Source of the DNA: Paraclostridium tenue
GTDB lineage: Bacteria; Bacillota; Clostridia; Peptostreptococcales; Peptostreptococcaceae
Assembly: GCF_015668515.1 (NCBI RefSeq)
Contig: NZ_JADPFO010000001.1
Span: 1,266,823-1,330,822 of the forward strand
Direction: 5' to 3'
Length of the DNA: 64,000 nt
Shown here: in pieces, positions 25,068 through 33,459 of the stretch
How the letters are laid out: each line of letters starts with the position of its first letter
How positions within the stretch are numbered: position 1 is the first letter of the stretch
Notes under the pieces: generated by a model
The model's database searches: none
Seen by the model: the letters and a program-made list of their open reading frames with translations, nothing else
What the model was told of the DNA's origin: nothing
Made by a program: the position numbers and the translations under genes

Positions 25068-25871
25068 TTATTTATTTAAATCAAATTTATAGAAATGATG
25101 TACAGGACCTACTCCTTTACCTATGTCAAAACTATATTTTATTGCATTTGTTATATATTCCTTGGCTTTTGAAATCGCTTCTTTAACATCTAATCCTAGT
25201 GCTAAGTATGCAGTTATAGCAGAAGATAATGTGCACCCTGTCCCATGAGTATTTTTCATATCTAATCTTTCACTTTTATAAATTTCAAAAGTATCTTTTT
25301 CAATTAAAACATCTACTGCATCTCCATCTAGATGGCCGCCTTTCATAAGAACATAATCAGGACCTAATGATAAGATTTTTTCCCCAACTAATTTCATATC
25401 ATCTAGGTTATTTATTTTCATATCTGCTATCTCTTGGGCTTCTAGTGTATTTGGTGTTACTATGTACGCTTTAGGTATAAGATATTTAATTAAATTTTCT
25501 TTAGCTTCTGGTTTTAAAAGTGAATATCCACTTTTAGAAATCATAACTGGATCTACTACTAAATTTTTAGGATTATACTTATCTAGAGTATCAACTATAA
25601 CCTTTATTATTTCTGGACTTGATACCATACCTATTTTTACAGCTTTAGGAGGTATATCATCAAATACAACCTCTATTTGCTTTTTAATTATTTCCTTGCT
25701 TAACTCTTCTACTAAAAATACTCCTTGTGTACTTTGAGCTGTAATAGCAGTTATAACGCTCATTCCATAAGTTCCTATAGCACTGAAAGTTTTTAAATCA
25801 GCTTGAATCCCAGCTCCTCCTGAGGAGTCAGAACCTGCTATTGTAAGAGTTGGTATTTTGTACTTTTCCAT
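25068..25871 (-). CDS. thiD: hydroxymethylpyrimidine (phosphate) kinase
   Basis: The protein has 267 residues. Motifs: TIAGSDSSGGAGIQADLKTF, MSVITAITAQST, VVDPVMISKSGYSLL, VTPNTLEAQ and THGTGCTLSSAI. It phosphorylates HMP twice to HMP-PP. I chose ATG 25871 (MEKYKIPTL) because AAGGGGGA lies 6 bases upstream; a longer frame starting at 25964 would run into the riboswitch terminator. It is the first gene after the TPP riboswitch. Confidence 0.95.
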   Translation of the reverse strand: MEKYKIPTLTIAGSDSSGGAGIQADLKTFSAIGTYGMSVITAITAQSTQGVFLVEELSKEIIKKQIEVVFDDIPPKAVKIGMVSSPEIIKVIVDTLDKYNPKNLVVDPVMISKSGYSLLKPEAKENLIKYLIPKAYIVTPNTLEAQEIADMKINNLDDMKLVGEKILSLGPDYVLMKGGHLDGDAVDVLIEKDTFEIYKSERLDMKNTHGTGCTLSSAITAYLALGLDVKEAISKAKEYITNAIKYSFDIGKGVGPVHHFYKFDLNK

Positions 25872-25913
25872 TTTGTAGTCCCCCTTATAGTTCTTATAAG
25901 TTTTATTTAATAA

Positions 25914-25949
25914 CAAAAAAGACCATATCCCTAAGTAGGAATATGGCCT
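25914..25949 (-). terminator. expression-platform terminator of the TPP riboswitch
   Basis: On the minus strand GGCCATATTCC pairs with GGATATGGTC around a 7-base loop, followed by six T. It lies between the aptamer and the thiD ribosome site, so it should form when TPP is bound. Confidence 0.85.
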
Positions 25950-25987
25950 TAAATTTCTATGCAAATAAATTACATTTGTATATTAAG

Positions 25988-26078
25988 TAAAGCTTTCCTA
26001 CGCTGGCATTATCCAGATCAGGTTTGAGGGTTAATGAATAAAAATTCATCTCTCAGCCATAAGGCACCCCTAGCTATT
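25988..26078 (-). promoter_or_regulatory. TPP (THI box) riboswitch aptamer
   Basis: Read on the minus strand the conserved THI-box strings occur in order: GGGGTGCC...GGCTGAGAGA...ACCCTCAAACCTGATCTGG...AATGCCAGCGTAGGAAAGCT. With the terminator at 25914-25949 this is a transcriptional off-switch for thiD-thiM-tenA-thiE-thiT. Confidence 0.97.
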
Positions 26079-26138
26079 CATTTTAGATTACAATTTTATT
26101 ATAGCTTAGTTTATACATATGTCAACAAAAATTTATAT

Positions 26139-26181
26139 AAAAAAATACCACCCTAATATTTTATTAAGGTGGTGTTTTTTT
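26139..26181 (-). terminator. terminator of the dicarboxylate symporter gene
   Basis: ACCACC / GGTGGT core with weaker AT pairs in the loop, flanked by A-runs and T-runs. Confidence 0.7.
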
Positions 26182-26182
26182 A

Positions 26183-27439
26183 TTAAGCTACTTCTACCTC
26201 TTCTATAGAAGCTTCTTCAAATTCCTTTTCACTACTTGCAACAACTAATGTACAAGTATTATCTCCCATTACGTTTACTGTTGTTCTAAACATATCTATT
26301 ATTCTTTCAACTCCCATTATAAGTCCGATTCCTTCAAGTGGAAGTCCTACTGATTGAAGAACCATAGATAGCATTATCATTCCGACTCCTGGAACACCTG
26401 CTGTTCCAACTGATGCTAATGTTGCTGTTAAAACTATTGTTAACATATCATTTAATCCTAAGTTAATACCATAAACTTGTGCTATAAATAATGCTGCAAC
26501 ACCTTGCATTATAGCAGTTCCGTCCATATTTATAGTAGCTCCCATAGGTATAGTAAATGAACGTATACTTTTACTTACTCCCATTTCTTCCATTAATTCT
26601 AAACTTACTGGTACAGATGCATTACTTGATGCTGTTGAAAAAGTAACTGCTGCTACTTTAGTAAATTTACGCGCAAAATTTATAAAACCAAATTTAGTAA
26701 ATATCTTAAGTGAACCTCCATATACTACAACAACATGTATTAAAAGTCCAAGTAAAACTACTAATATATATTTAACTAATGATCCTATAGCTTGTGTTCC
26801 TACAGTTGCAAAAGTATTTGTTATAAGGGCAAATACTCCATAAGGAGCAAATGTCATTATAACACTAACCATTTTCATACAAACTTCATTTGCACTTTCA
26901 AAGAACTTCTTTAAAGGTTTAGCTTTTTCTCCAACTAAACTCATAGATATTCCTGTAAGCATTGCAAAGAATATTATCTGTAACATCTCTCCTTTAGCAA
27001 AAGATTCTATTGGATTTGATGGTATTATATTTAATACTATCTCTGATAAAGATTGATTTTGTCCAACTGTTGTAGTTTGAGATGCTACTGAACCTAAATC
27101 AAGTCCTGCTCCAGGTTTTAGTAATACCCCTAATGCTAGAGATATACATATAGCTATAGCTGTTGTCATTAAGTAAAATCCCATTGTTTTAAATCCAATT
27201 CTTCCTAGCTTTTTAATATCTTCCATAGCTGATACACCACATACTAAAGAAACAAACACTAGAGGTACTACCATCATCTTTATAGCTTTAGTAAATCCGC
27301 TTCCAACTACATTTATAAATCCTCCAAGTAAAAATGTATCTTTAAAATAGCTTCCTGGCATTTTACTAAGTACTATACCAAATACCATACCAAGAAATAG
27401 CCCTATTAAAATCTTGCTCGTTAGTCCAAGTTTTTTCAT
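26183..27439 (-). CDS. dicarboxylate/amino acid:cation symporter (DAACS, GltP/DctA type)
   Basis: About 418 residues with eight helices and two re-entrant loops. Motifs: the serine-rich loop TFSTASSNASVPVSLE, the NMDGTA segment IPMGATINMDGTAIMQG and the C-terminal DMFRTTVNVMGD. Family members import glutamate, aspartate or C4-dicarboxylates (sometimes Ser/Thr) with Na+ or H+. I chose ATG 27439 (MKKLGLTSK) with GGAGG 8 bases upstream; the open frame extends 39 codons further with no ribosome site. Monocistronic. The substrate cannot be fixed from sequence alone. Confidence 0.9.
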   Translation of the reverse strand: MKKLGLTSKILIGLFLGMVFGIVLSKMPGSYFKDTFLLGGFINVVGSGFTKAIKMMVVPLVFVSLVCGVSAMEDIKKLGRIGFKTMGFYLMTTAIAICISLALGVLLKPGAGLDLGSVASQTTTVGQNQSLSEIVLNIIPSNPIESFAKGEMLQIIFFAMLTGISMSLVGEKAKPLKKFFESANEVCMKMVSVIMTFAPYGVFALITNTFATVGTQAIGSLVKYILVVLLGLLIHVVVVYGGSLKIFTKFGFINFARKFTKVAAVTFSTASSNASVPVSLELMEEMGVSKSIRSFTIPMGATINMDGTAIMQGVAALFIAQVYGINLGLNDMLTIVLTATLASVGTAGVPGVGMIMLSMVLQSVGLPLEGIGLIMGVERIIDMFRTTVNVMGDNTCTLVVASSEKEFEEASIEEVEVA

Positions 27440-27704
27440 GTATTTATCCTCCGTTTTTTTATTTATGTTTATATTATACATTAAAAACACATTTTTGTAT
27501 ACTTTTTTAAAGTTTTCGACATTTTTAAGTTCATTTTGCTTAATAAAATAAATCATTATTTCAAATTACTTTATTTTATATAATATAATTAATATATTGC
27601 TTTATATATTAGCTAATATCTTCTTAAAAAACTTATATATCAAACTATTACATATATTTCCTTAAAATATGTTCACAATTGTACGATTATTTTTTTAATT
27701 GAAT
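27440..27704. other. AT-rich promoter region of the symporter gene
   Basis: No gene supported. It contains the in-frame upstream extension of the symporter frame, which has no ribosome site, and several -10-like strings on the minus strand. Confidence 0.4.
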
Positions 27705-27754
27705 AAAAAAAGACTGTAAATAAGTCTTTATAGAACTTACTTACAGTCTTTTTT
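27705..27754 (-). terminator. terminator of the SH3b/3D protein gene
   Basis: 20-bp arms (AAAAAAGACTGTAAATAAGT; one mismatch) with a 10-base loop and T-tract. Confidence 0.88.
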
Positions 27755-27763
27755 ATCTTTATA

Positions 27764-28693
27764 CTAGTTTAATATTTGTATTTCAATATTTTGTCTTCCA
27801 AAGTTTACACAATCTGATTCACTATTCATGAATATATCTATCTTATTTCCTTTTATAGCTCCTCCACAGTCTTCTGCTGTAAATACCATGTCAAACTTAG
27901 GTATATAAACTCTAGTTCCGTATGGTATTACTGAAGGGTCTACAGCTATAGTTCCCCACTTAGGAGTAGTTCCTGTAGCTGTTATATTATGTCCTGAATA
28001 TGCACTTGCATTTACAGTCATTAAACGTCCATTTTTATTAGTAGACACTGCTACTTCTTCTTTTTTAGGTTCTTCTTTCTTAACTTCATTTTTTTCAGTT
28101 GTAGCTGAAGCATTATTTTGAGTAGCATTTGATACTACTGTTTTATTTTCTTTTTTAACTTCATTACTTTGTTGTACTAAAGTAGTACTATTATCTTCTT
28201 TAACTGATTGATTATTATCAGCTTGAGATTCTGTTAATACATAATCTCCACTTATCCACCCTGTGTTACCATCTGATAATTGTACTTTGTACCAATTGTT
28301 TTCTTCTTCTAGTAGTTCAACAACTGTTCCCTCAGTTAATGAACCTATTTTTTCATTTTCTATAGATGGTCCTTTTCTTACATTTAACTTATCAGCTGTT
28401 ACTGTAGCTTTTTCTTTAGCAGTATAATCTCCATTTACCCAACCTTCTTCTCCGTCTGAAAGTTTTACTTTATTCCATCCATTACTAGTCTCTAATATCT
28501 CAACAACCATTCCTCTGTCTAAAGATGCTATTCTTTCATCATTTATAGATGGTCCTTTTCTTACATTTAATTTTTCTGCTTTTACTACTTCTTTTTCTGC
28601 TGCATATATATTATTTGCTGAAGCATACATTCCCCCAATTACTAATCCTAATGTTAACACCAATGATTTTTTAGCTCTTTTATTCATACTCAT
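27764..28693 (-). CDS. secreted cell-wall protein: two SH3b domains plus 3D (RpfB/YocH-type) domain
   Basis: The protein has 309 residues: a signal peptide (1-31, cut near IYA-AEKE), two near-identical SH3b repeats (about 35-91 and 97-153, each with KLNVRKGPSI), a Ser/Thr/Lys/Glu linker (154-224) and a C-terminal 3D domain (225-309) with TATGTTPKWGTIAVDP, GTRVYIP and AEDCGGAIKGNKIDIF, which hold the family's three Asp residues. 3D domains act as peptidoglycan lytic enzymes in YocH and Sps/MltA relatives. ATG 28693 follows GGAGG. Two WalR-type boxes lie upstream, as for B. subtilis yocH. Confidence 0.87.
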   Translation of the reverse strand: MSMNKRAKKSLVLTLGLVIGGMYASANNIYAAEKEVVKAEKLNVRKGPSINDERIASLDRGMVVEILETSNGWNKVKLSDGEEGWVNGDYTAKEKATVTADKLNVRKGPSIENEKIGSLTEGTVVELLEEENNWYKVQLSDGNTGWISGDYVLTESQADNNQSVKEDNSTTLVQQSNEVKKENKTVVSNATQNNASATTEKNEVKKEEPKKEEVAVSTNKNGRLMTVNASAYSGHNITATGTTPKWGTIAVDPSVIPYGTRVYIPKFDMVFTAEDCGGAIKGNKIDIFMNSESDCVNFGRQNIEIQILN

Positions 28694-28768
28694 AAAATTC
28701 CTCCATTCAATAAATAAAATTATATATTATTAACTATCTTGTATTTTTAAATTCGCAACTTACGCTTT

Positions 28769-28785
28769 TGTTACTTTTTTGTAAC
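28769..28785 (+). promoter_or_regulatory. WalR(YycF)-like box 1
   Basis: TGTTAC-TTTTT-TGTAAC matches the WalR consensus TGTWAH-N5-TGTWAH exactly. It lies 76-92 bases upstream of the 3D-protein start codon. Confidence 0.55.
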
Positions 28786-28850
28786 TTTTAATTAATCTTA
28801 ATATACTTTTTAGGTTTTGTAAACAGTTTTCAGTAAAAAAATCAAAATTG

Positions 28851-28867
28851 GTTACAAAACAGTTACA
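28851..28867 (-). promoter_or_regulatory. WalR(YycF)-like box 2
   Basis: On the minus strand TGTAAC-TGTTT-TGTAAC, an exact consensus match in the gene's orientation, 158-174 bases upstream of the start. It sits within a larger inverted repeat, TGGTTACAAA (28849-28858) / TTTGTAACCA (28869-28878). Confidence 0.55.
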
Positions 28868-28878
28868 ATTTGTAACCA

Positions 28879-29210
28879 GCCTAACACGTTGAAATTTCAA
28901 CATTTGACGTATAACTTTAACCTTTTTAATTTTTACCTAAAAAAATTTTATAAATTATCTATTTTTTCATACTAATCTTATATTTGTAACTTATTTCTAA
29001 GCTTTTATTTTCATTTTAATGTTGCTTTATAAGCTTGTATATTAATTAGTAACTAATTTTATATCTTATATATAGTAAATTTAAATTCAATTCACTTAAA
29101 ATCTATTTTTTAAAATTTAAAACAGTTTTTAATAACATATATATAGTATATAAACTAAAGTTTTTATATTAATAATATAAATTAAGAAAAGTTTATTTTA
29201 TAATTAAAAA
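28879..29210. other. AT-rich intergenic stretch
   Basis: No gene found. The only structure seen is a 14-bp palindrome GTTGAAATTTCAAC at 28889-28902. Confidence 0.4.
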
Positions 29211-29243
29211 AATAAAAAATGAGTGAAGATTACTTCACTCATT
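29211..29243 (-). terminator. terminator of the second APC permease gene
   Basis: AATGAGTGAAG / CTTCACTCATT with a 4-base loop, followed by a T-rich run on the minus strand. Confidence 0.85.
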
Positions 29244-29255
29244 TATATACTTATC

Positions 29256-30710
29256 CTAATTTTTTTTAGATAGTTCTTCATTACTATTAGTTATCTTAGA
29301 TATAACAGGTAATATTAATCCTATTCCCATTAACACTAACGGTGTTAAAACATTTAATGAAACTCTAAATATCCATTCTGGGCTAAAAGCTGCTACATCT
29401 GTTGGGAACATTCCCATTATACATGCAAATGCAGTAAACCCGAAACACCAAAGTCCTACTAAAAACCCTAACTTATCATTTTTAATAAACTTATATTCAG
29501 TTTTAAACTTATTACTTAGCTTTTTAAGCCCCATATAAGCTAGGAATACCCATAAGTATCTCATTGGCATTACAACTGAATTTAACTTTAATAACCAGTT
29601 AAATAATTCATTAGTGTTACCTATTCCTAACGCAGGTACTACTATTAAAGTAGAAACTAATATAGCTGTCATTATATACCCATTAACTAAAACTCCATTT
29701 TTATTTGTTTTAGATAAAGCTTTAGGTATAAATTTGGCATCTGCATCTCCTAATAATACTTTAAGCGGTGCATCTATTGAAAATACTAATGCAGATAACT
29801 GAGCCGCAGTATTAGCTAAAGCATAAACTATAACAAATAAGCTACCTAATCCGTAATGATCTCCAAGTAATTGGAATGCATAATATTGACCATTCATCAT
29901 TAAATCCTCTGGTATAGCATTTGCATTAAACATCATACCCATAGCTATTGAACCTAAAAGTGCACAAACAGCTACCATTCCTGCTAATACTAACATTCCT
30001 TTAGGGAAGTTCTTAGATGGATTTTTTGTATTATTTACATATGGAGATATTTTTTCACATCCTCCAACTGCAAATACTAACATTGATAAAGTAGTTAAGT
30101 ATGCAAAGTCAAACTTAGGAACAAATGACTTAACAGTTATATCAGGTGTTGCAACGTGTCCTGTTATAGCTGGAGCTGCTAGCCCTAATACTATATATAG
30201 TAAAGACATAACAAACATTGACATACCAGCTATATTACCTATAACTTTTAATACTTTTACTCCTTTTGTTGATACATATAAAAATACTAAAAATACTACT
30301 AATACCATCGATTGTAATATTAAAGGATTTAATTCTTTTAATACTCCTGCTAATTGTCCAGATGGACTAATTGCCCATGAAAGTGCAATTAATAAAGCTT
30401 GTGGCTTTTGAGCTAAATAAGGAACATGTACAACCCAGTATGTCCATCCTGCCATAAATGCAAGCATTGGTGTTGTAGTTGATCTTATCCAAGCTGAAAC
30501 CCCACCTTGAGAGTCTTTAAATGCAGATCCTAACTCTCCTACCATTAAAGCATATGGCACAAAGTATAGAGCAATCATAAATATCCATGAAAATACTACT
30601 GTAAGCCCTTGATTTGCAAAGTTATTTACAACATTCCCAAATCCCCATACCATAACAAATCCCATTAAAGCGATATTTTGCCACGTTAAATTTCTGTTTT
30701 GATCAGTCAC
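29256..30710 (-). CDS. APC-superfamily amino acid permease
   Basis: The protein has 484 residues with about 12 membrane helices. The N-terminus NIALMGFVMVWGFGNVVNNF and the segment YFVPYALMVGELGSAFKDSQGGVSAWI match APC transporters of the glutamate:GABA antiporter group. It is related in layout to the YjeM-like gene at 16385 but clearly distinct. The GTG start 30710 follows GGAGGAAAAAG. Monocistronic. The substrate is unknown; in Stickland-fermenting relatives such carriers feed amino acids to catabolism (inference). Confidence 0.82.
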   Translation of the reverse strand: MTDQNRNLTWQNIALMGFVMVWGFGNVVNNFANQGLTVVFSWIFMIALYFVPYALMVGELGSAFKDSQGGVSAWIRSTTTPMLAFMAGWTYWVVHVPYLAQKPQALLIALSWAISPSGQLAGVLKELNPLILQSMVLVVFLVFLYVSTKGVKVLKVIGNIAGMSMFVMSLLYIVLGLAAPAITGHVATPDITVKSFVPKFDFAYLTTLSMLVFAVGGCEKISPYVNNTKNPSKNFPKGMLVLAGMVAVCALLGSIAMGMMFNANAIPEDLMMNGQYYAFQLLGDHYGLGSLFVIVYALANTAAQLSALVFSIDAPLKVLLGDADAKFIPKALSKTNKNGVLVNGYIMTAILVSTLIVVPALGIGNTNELFNWLLKLNSVVMPMRYLWVFLAYMGLKKLSNKFKTEYKFIKNDKLGFLVGLWCFGFTAFACIMGMFPTDVAAFSPEWIFRVSLNVLTPLVLMGIGLILPVISKITNSNEELSKKN

Positions 30711-31040
30711 TAACTTTTTCCTCCTGAAAATTTTGTATGATTTCGTTTTCCATTATATATTATAATATCATTTTGTCAATATTTAGAATTTAAAATAATA
30801 TTCATAAAATCTATATAATCATTGTAATATTCTGTAAATTAGATGAAGCTATATATTTTTATCTCAAATTTATATATACATATATTAAAAATATAGTTAT
30901 AAATACATTAAAACCAAGCTACACTTAATTTAAATAATATCTTGATTTCAAGGCAATTTTGAAGTTAAGTTTAATTTCACTTTCACTTTTTATAATGTAA
31001 TTATTATTTACTAATTCAAAAATTTTTTAATATTTTTCTA
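30711..31040. other. AT-rich divergent intergenic region
   Basis: No gene supported. It separates the leftward permease gene from the rightward small gene at 31131; promoters for both must be here or in the adjoining inverted repeat. Confidence 0.4.
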
Positions 31041-31095
31041 ACATTTATATTATTTACTAAAATACTTTAAACAGTTTAGTAAATAATATAAATGT
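31041..31095. repeat. perfect 21-bp inverted repeat upstream of small Cys gene
   Basis: Left arm 31041-31061 and right arm 31075-31095 are exact complements around a 13-bp spacer. There is no T-tract. The right arm ends 35 bp before the ATG of the 49-codon gene, so it overlaps the likely promoter or leader. Confidence 0.6.
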
Positions 31096-31130
31096 AATTA
31101 AATGCTTTTAAAATTATATAGGAGGTAATT

Positions 31131-31280
31131 ATGAATACTCAACCAAAATTTAAAAGTAATAGTGATATCAAATTAGCAAAAACTACAAAAAGAAGATTAG
31201 AAGGATGTGACCCTTCTTTTAAAAATGATTGTGGATGCAAAAAAGAAAAAAACAAAAAATATACAAATCAATTTAAGTAA
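31131..31280 (+). CDS. 49-residue basic protein with CX7CXC motif
   Basis: ATG 31131 is preceded by the strong site GGAGG at 5 bases. The protein begins MNTQPKFKSNSDIKLAKTTK and carries GCDPSFKNDCGCKKEK (Cys26, Cys34, Cys36), with no signal peptide or membrane segment; the rest is Lys-rich. The three cysteines could bind a metal. A U-tailed terminator closes the gene at 31312-31356, so it is a complete transcription unit behind a 21-bp inverted repeat. No family recognised. Confidence 0.6.
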   Translation: MNTQPKFKSNSDIKLAKTTKRRLEGCDPSFKNDCGCKKEKNKKYTNQFK

Positions 31281-31311
31281 AACATTTAGATACAATAATT
31301 TAAATCTATAT

Positions 31312-31356
31312 AAAATACTACTTATAGCTTAATACCTTAAGTAGTATTTTATTTTT
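31312..31356 (+). terminator. terminator of the 49-codon gene
   Basis: Perfect 13-bp arms AAAATACTACTTA / TAAGTAGTATTTT, followed by ATTTTTC. Confidence 0.8.
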
Positions 31357-31515
31357 CTAAATTTTCTTTTTATTAATTGATAATTTTTTCATGTATTGTT
31401 ATACTCATAATATAAATAATATTTATTACTGAAAATTTTTATCTTTATAAAAAATATATTGTTAATAATATATCTTTATCTTAAAATTTTAACTAATAAT
31501 TGACCTATCTTATTT

Positions 31516-31524
31516 TGCTATAAT
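31516..31524 (+). promoter_or_regulatory. extended -10 promoter of the OppA-like gene
   Basis: TGCTATAAT (TGn plus perfect TATAAT) about 57 bp upstream of the start codon; TTGACC lies upstream but too close for a normal spacer. Confidence 0.45.
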
Positions 31525-31580
31525 AAAGTTCTTTAAGTTTATCCTTATTATTTTTAATTATATATTGGGAGGAATTTTAT

Positions 31581-33245
31581 ATGGTTTTAAGAAAAAAACT
31601 TGCTTTATTATTTACTTTGTCTTCAGTTGGAGCTTTGTCTTTAGTTGGATGCTCTAGCACTGATTCATCTCAAGGAAAGACAAACTCTTCTAACTCTATA
31701 GACCCTTATACTCTACTTGCAAATGAAAATGCAAGAAAAGCTATTGTTATGTCTGTAGACACATCTCAAATTGCAGATATTATATTTAATAATGGATCTA
31801 AAGCAATTTCTTTCGTAACCCCAGAAAATTTAGCTTTTACTAAAAATGGTAAGGACTATAGAGAAATAGCTGGCGATATGGGTTATAAACCAAATGATAA
31901 TGAAGCTAAAAAAGCTTGGGAAAAAGCAAAAGAAGAATTAAACTTTGATACTGTTACACTTGAATTATTGACTTATGAACATGAGCTTGATCGAAAACTT
32001 GCTGAATTTATACAAGCAGAACTTAAAGATAATTTAGAGGGATTAGACCTTAAGATAAAACAACAACCTTTAAAACAAAAATTAGAGTTAGCTATAAAGG
32101 GTGATTACCATATAAACTTAGATGGATGGGCTGCAGATTATCCTGACCCGTTAACTTTCCTTGAACTATTTACTACAGATGGAATGTATGCTAAAAGATT
32201 ATCTTACTCAAATTCTGATTATGATAAATTAATAAATGAAGCTAAGTTAGCTACTACTCCTGAAGAAAGTTTTTCTAAGTTTGGAGAAGCTGAAAAATTA
32301 TTTTTAAATAGCGCTCATGTATCACCACTTTATCAAGTGGGTGGTTCTTTCCTTCAAAAATCTAATGTTAAAGATATAGTTAGATATACTTACGGTTCTC
32401 CAGCTTCATATAAATGGGCAGATATCGATAAGGCTAATAAAGAATTAAATCTAGTTTTAGGTGGTGACATTCCTACACTTAATGTCAGTAAAGCATCTGA
32501 TATGGATTCTTTCTACATGCTAACAAATACCATGGAAGGTCTTACAAGAGTTGATGCAAAAGGTGTAGCTACTCCTGCTATGGCTGAAAGCTGGGAACAA
32601 TCAGAAGATGGTAAGACTTGGACTTTCAAAATAAGAAAAGATGCTAAATGGTCTAACGGAGATCCAGTTACTGCACACGACTTTGAATATTCTTGGAAGA
32701 GAACTTTAAATCCTGAAACAGCTTCTCAATATGGATACGTTATGTATGATATAGAAGGTGCTAGTGATTATAATAGTGGAAAAACTGATAATGCTGATAA
32801 TGTTGGTGTAAAAGCCTTAGATGACAATACATTAGAAGTTAAATTAAATAGACGTATTAATTACTTTGACCAACTTATGTCATTTTGTGTGTTCTTCCCT
32901 CAAAATCAAAAATTTGTAGAATCTCAAGGAAATAAAATTGGTACTACAGCTGAAAATACAATTTATAATGGTCCATTTACAATGACTGATTGGAAAATGG
33001 ATGATCTTGTTGTTTTAAGTAAAAATGATAATTATTGGGATAAAGATAATGTTAAGTTAAATAAAATCAACTTTAAAGTTGTTAAAGATCCAAATGCTGC
33101 AATTAACTTATATGAATCTAATGAAATAGACGTAGTTGGATTATCATCTGAAAATGTTGATAAATATAAAGATTCCAAAGAATTTATGACTACTAAAAAA
33201 GCGGAAACTTATTTCTTAATGCTTAATAATAAAGGTTCTAAATAA
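31581..33245 (+). CDS. circularly permuted oligopeptide-binding lipoprotein (OppA/SBP_bac_5 family)
   Basis: The protein has 554 residues. A lipoprotein signal (1-24, lipobox LVGC, Cys24) is followed by the halves of an OppA in reversed order. Residues 41-283 (nt 31701-32429) match the usual C-terminal half: ENARKAIVMSVD, LAFTKNGKDYREIAGDM, DGWAADYPDPLTFLELF, SPLYQVGGSFLQKSNVKDIV and the normal ending YKWADI. A short linker then leads to residues 287-554, which match the usual N-terminal half: KELNLVLGGDIPTL, WTFKIRKDAKWSNGDPVTAHDFEYSW, YNGPFTMTDW, NYWDKDN, ending at YFLMLNN. Both halves look intact and total length is normal. SD GGAGG. No oppBCDF genes are nearby. Confidence 0.85.
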   Translation: MVLRKKLALLFTLSSVGALSLVGCSSTDSSQGKTNSSNSIDPYTLLANENARKAIVMSVDTSQIADIIFNNGSKAISFVTPENLAFTKNGKDYREIAGDMGYKPNDNEAKKAWEKAKEELNFDTVTLELLTYEHELDRKLAEFIQAELKDNLEGLDLKIKQQPLKQKLELAIKGDYHINLDGWAADYPDPLTFLELFTTDGMYAKRLSYSNSDYDKLINEAKLATTPEESFSKFGEAEKLFLNSAHVSPLYQVGGSFLQKSNVKDIVRYTYGSPASYKWADIDKANKELNLVLGGDIPTLNVSKASDMDSFYMLTNTMEGLTRVDAKGVATPAMAESWEQSEDGKTWTFKIRKDAKWSNGDPVTAHDFEYSWKRTLNPETASQYGYVMYDIEGASDYNSGKTDNADNVGVKALDDNTLEVKLNRRINYFDQLMSFCVFFPQNQKFVESQGNKIGTTAENTIYNGPFTMTDWKMDDLVVLSKNDNYWDKDNVKLNKINFKVVKDPNAAINLYESNEIDVVGLSSENVDKYKDSKEFMTTKKAETYFLMLNNKGSK

Positions 33246-33363
33246 AATTTTTATGTAAATTTGTAAAATTTGTTTAGAAATCTAATTTTTAGGGTATTAT
33301 AATTACGATAGCTTGTCTTAAATAAAAATTTTAATTCTTGCCTATGAGATTTTTATTTGAAAT

Positions 33364-33416
33364 AAAAAAGGAGCTTCTTAGTCGATCGAAATATCTAAGA
33401 AATTGCTCCTTTTTTA
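33364..33416. terminator. bidirectional terminator of the OppA-like gene
   Basis: AAAAAAGGAGC...TTCTTAG pairs with CTAAGAA...GCTCCTTTTTT around a 13-base loop with a small internal mismatch. Confidence 0.85.
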
Positions 33417-33459
33417 TTTTATGCTCAAATTTTTTTTAATTAAAATTTTTTTGTAATAA

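Noticed and set aside
25872-25964. Longer thiD frame starting at 25964
   Set aside because: The extra codons come from the riboswitch terminator; ATG 25871 has the ribosome site.
31581-33245. OppA-like gene as a frameshifted or truncated pseudogene
   Set aside because: A single open frame of normal length carries both halves with all usual motifs, a signal peptide and a ribosome site. Only the order is unusual.
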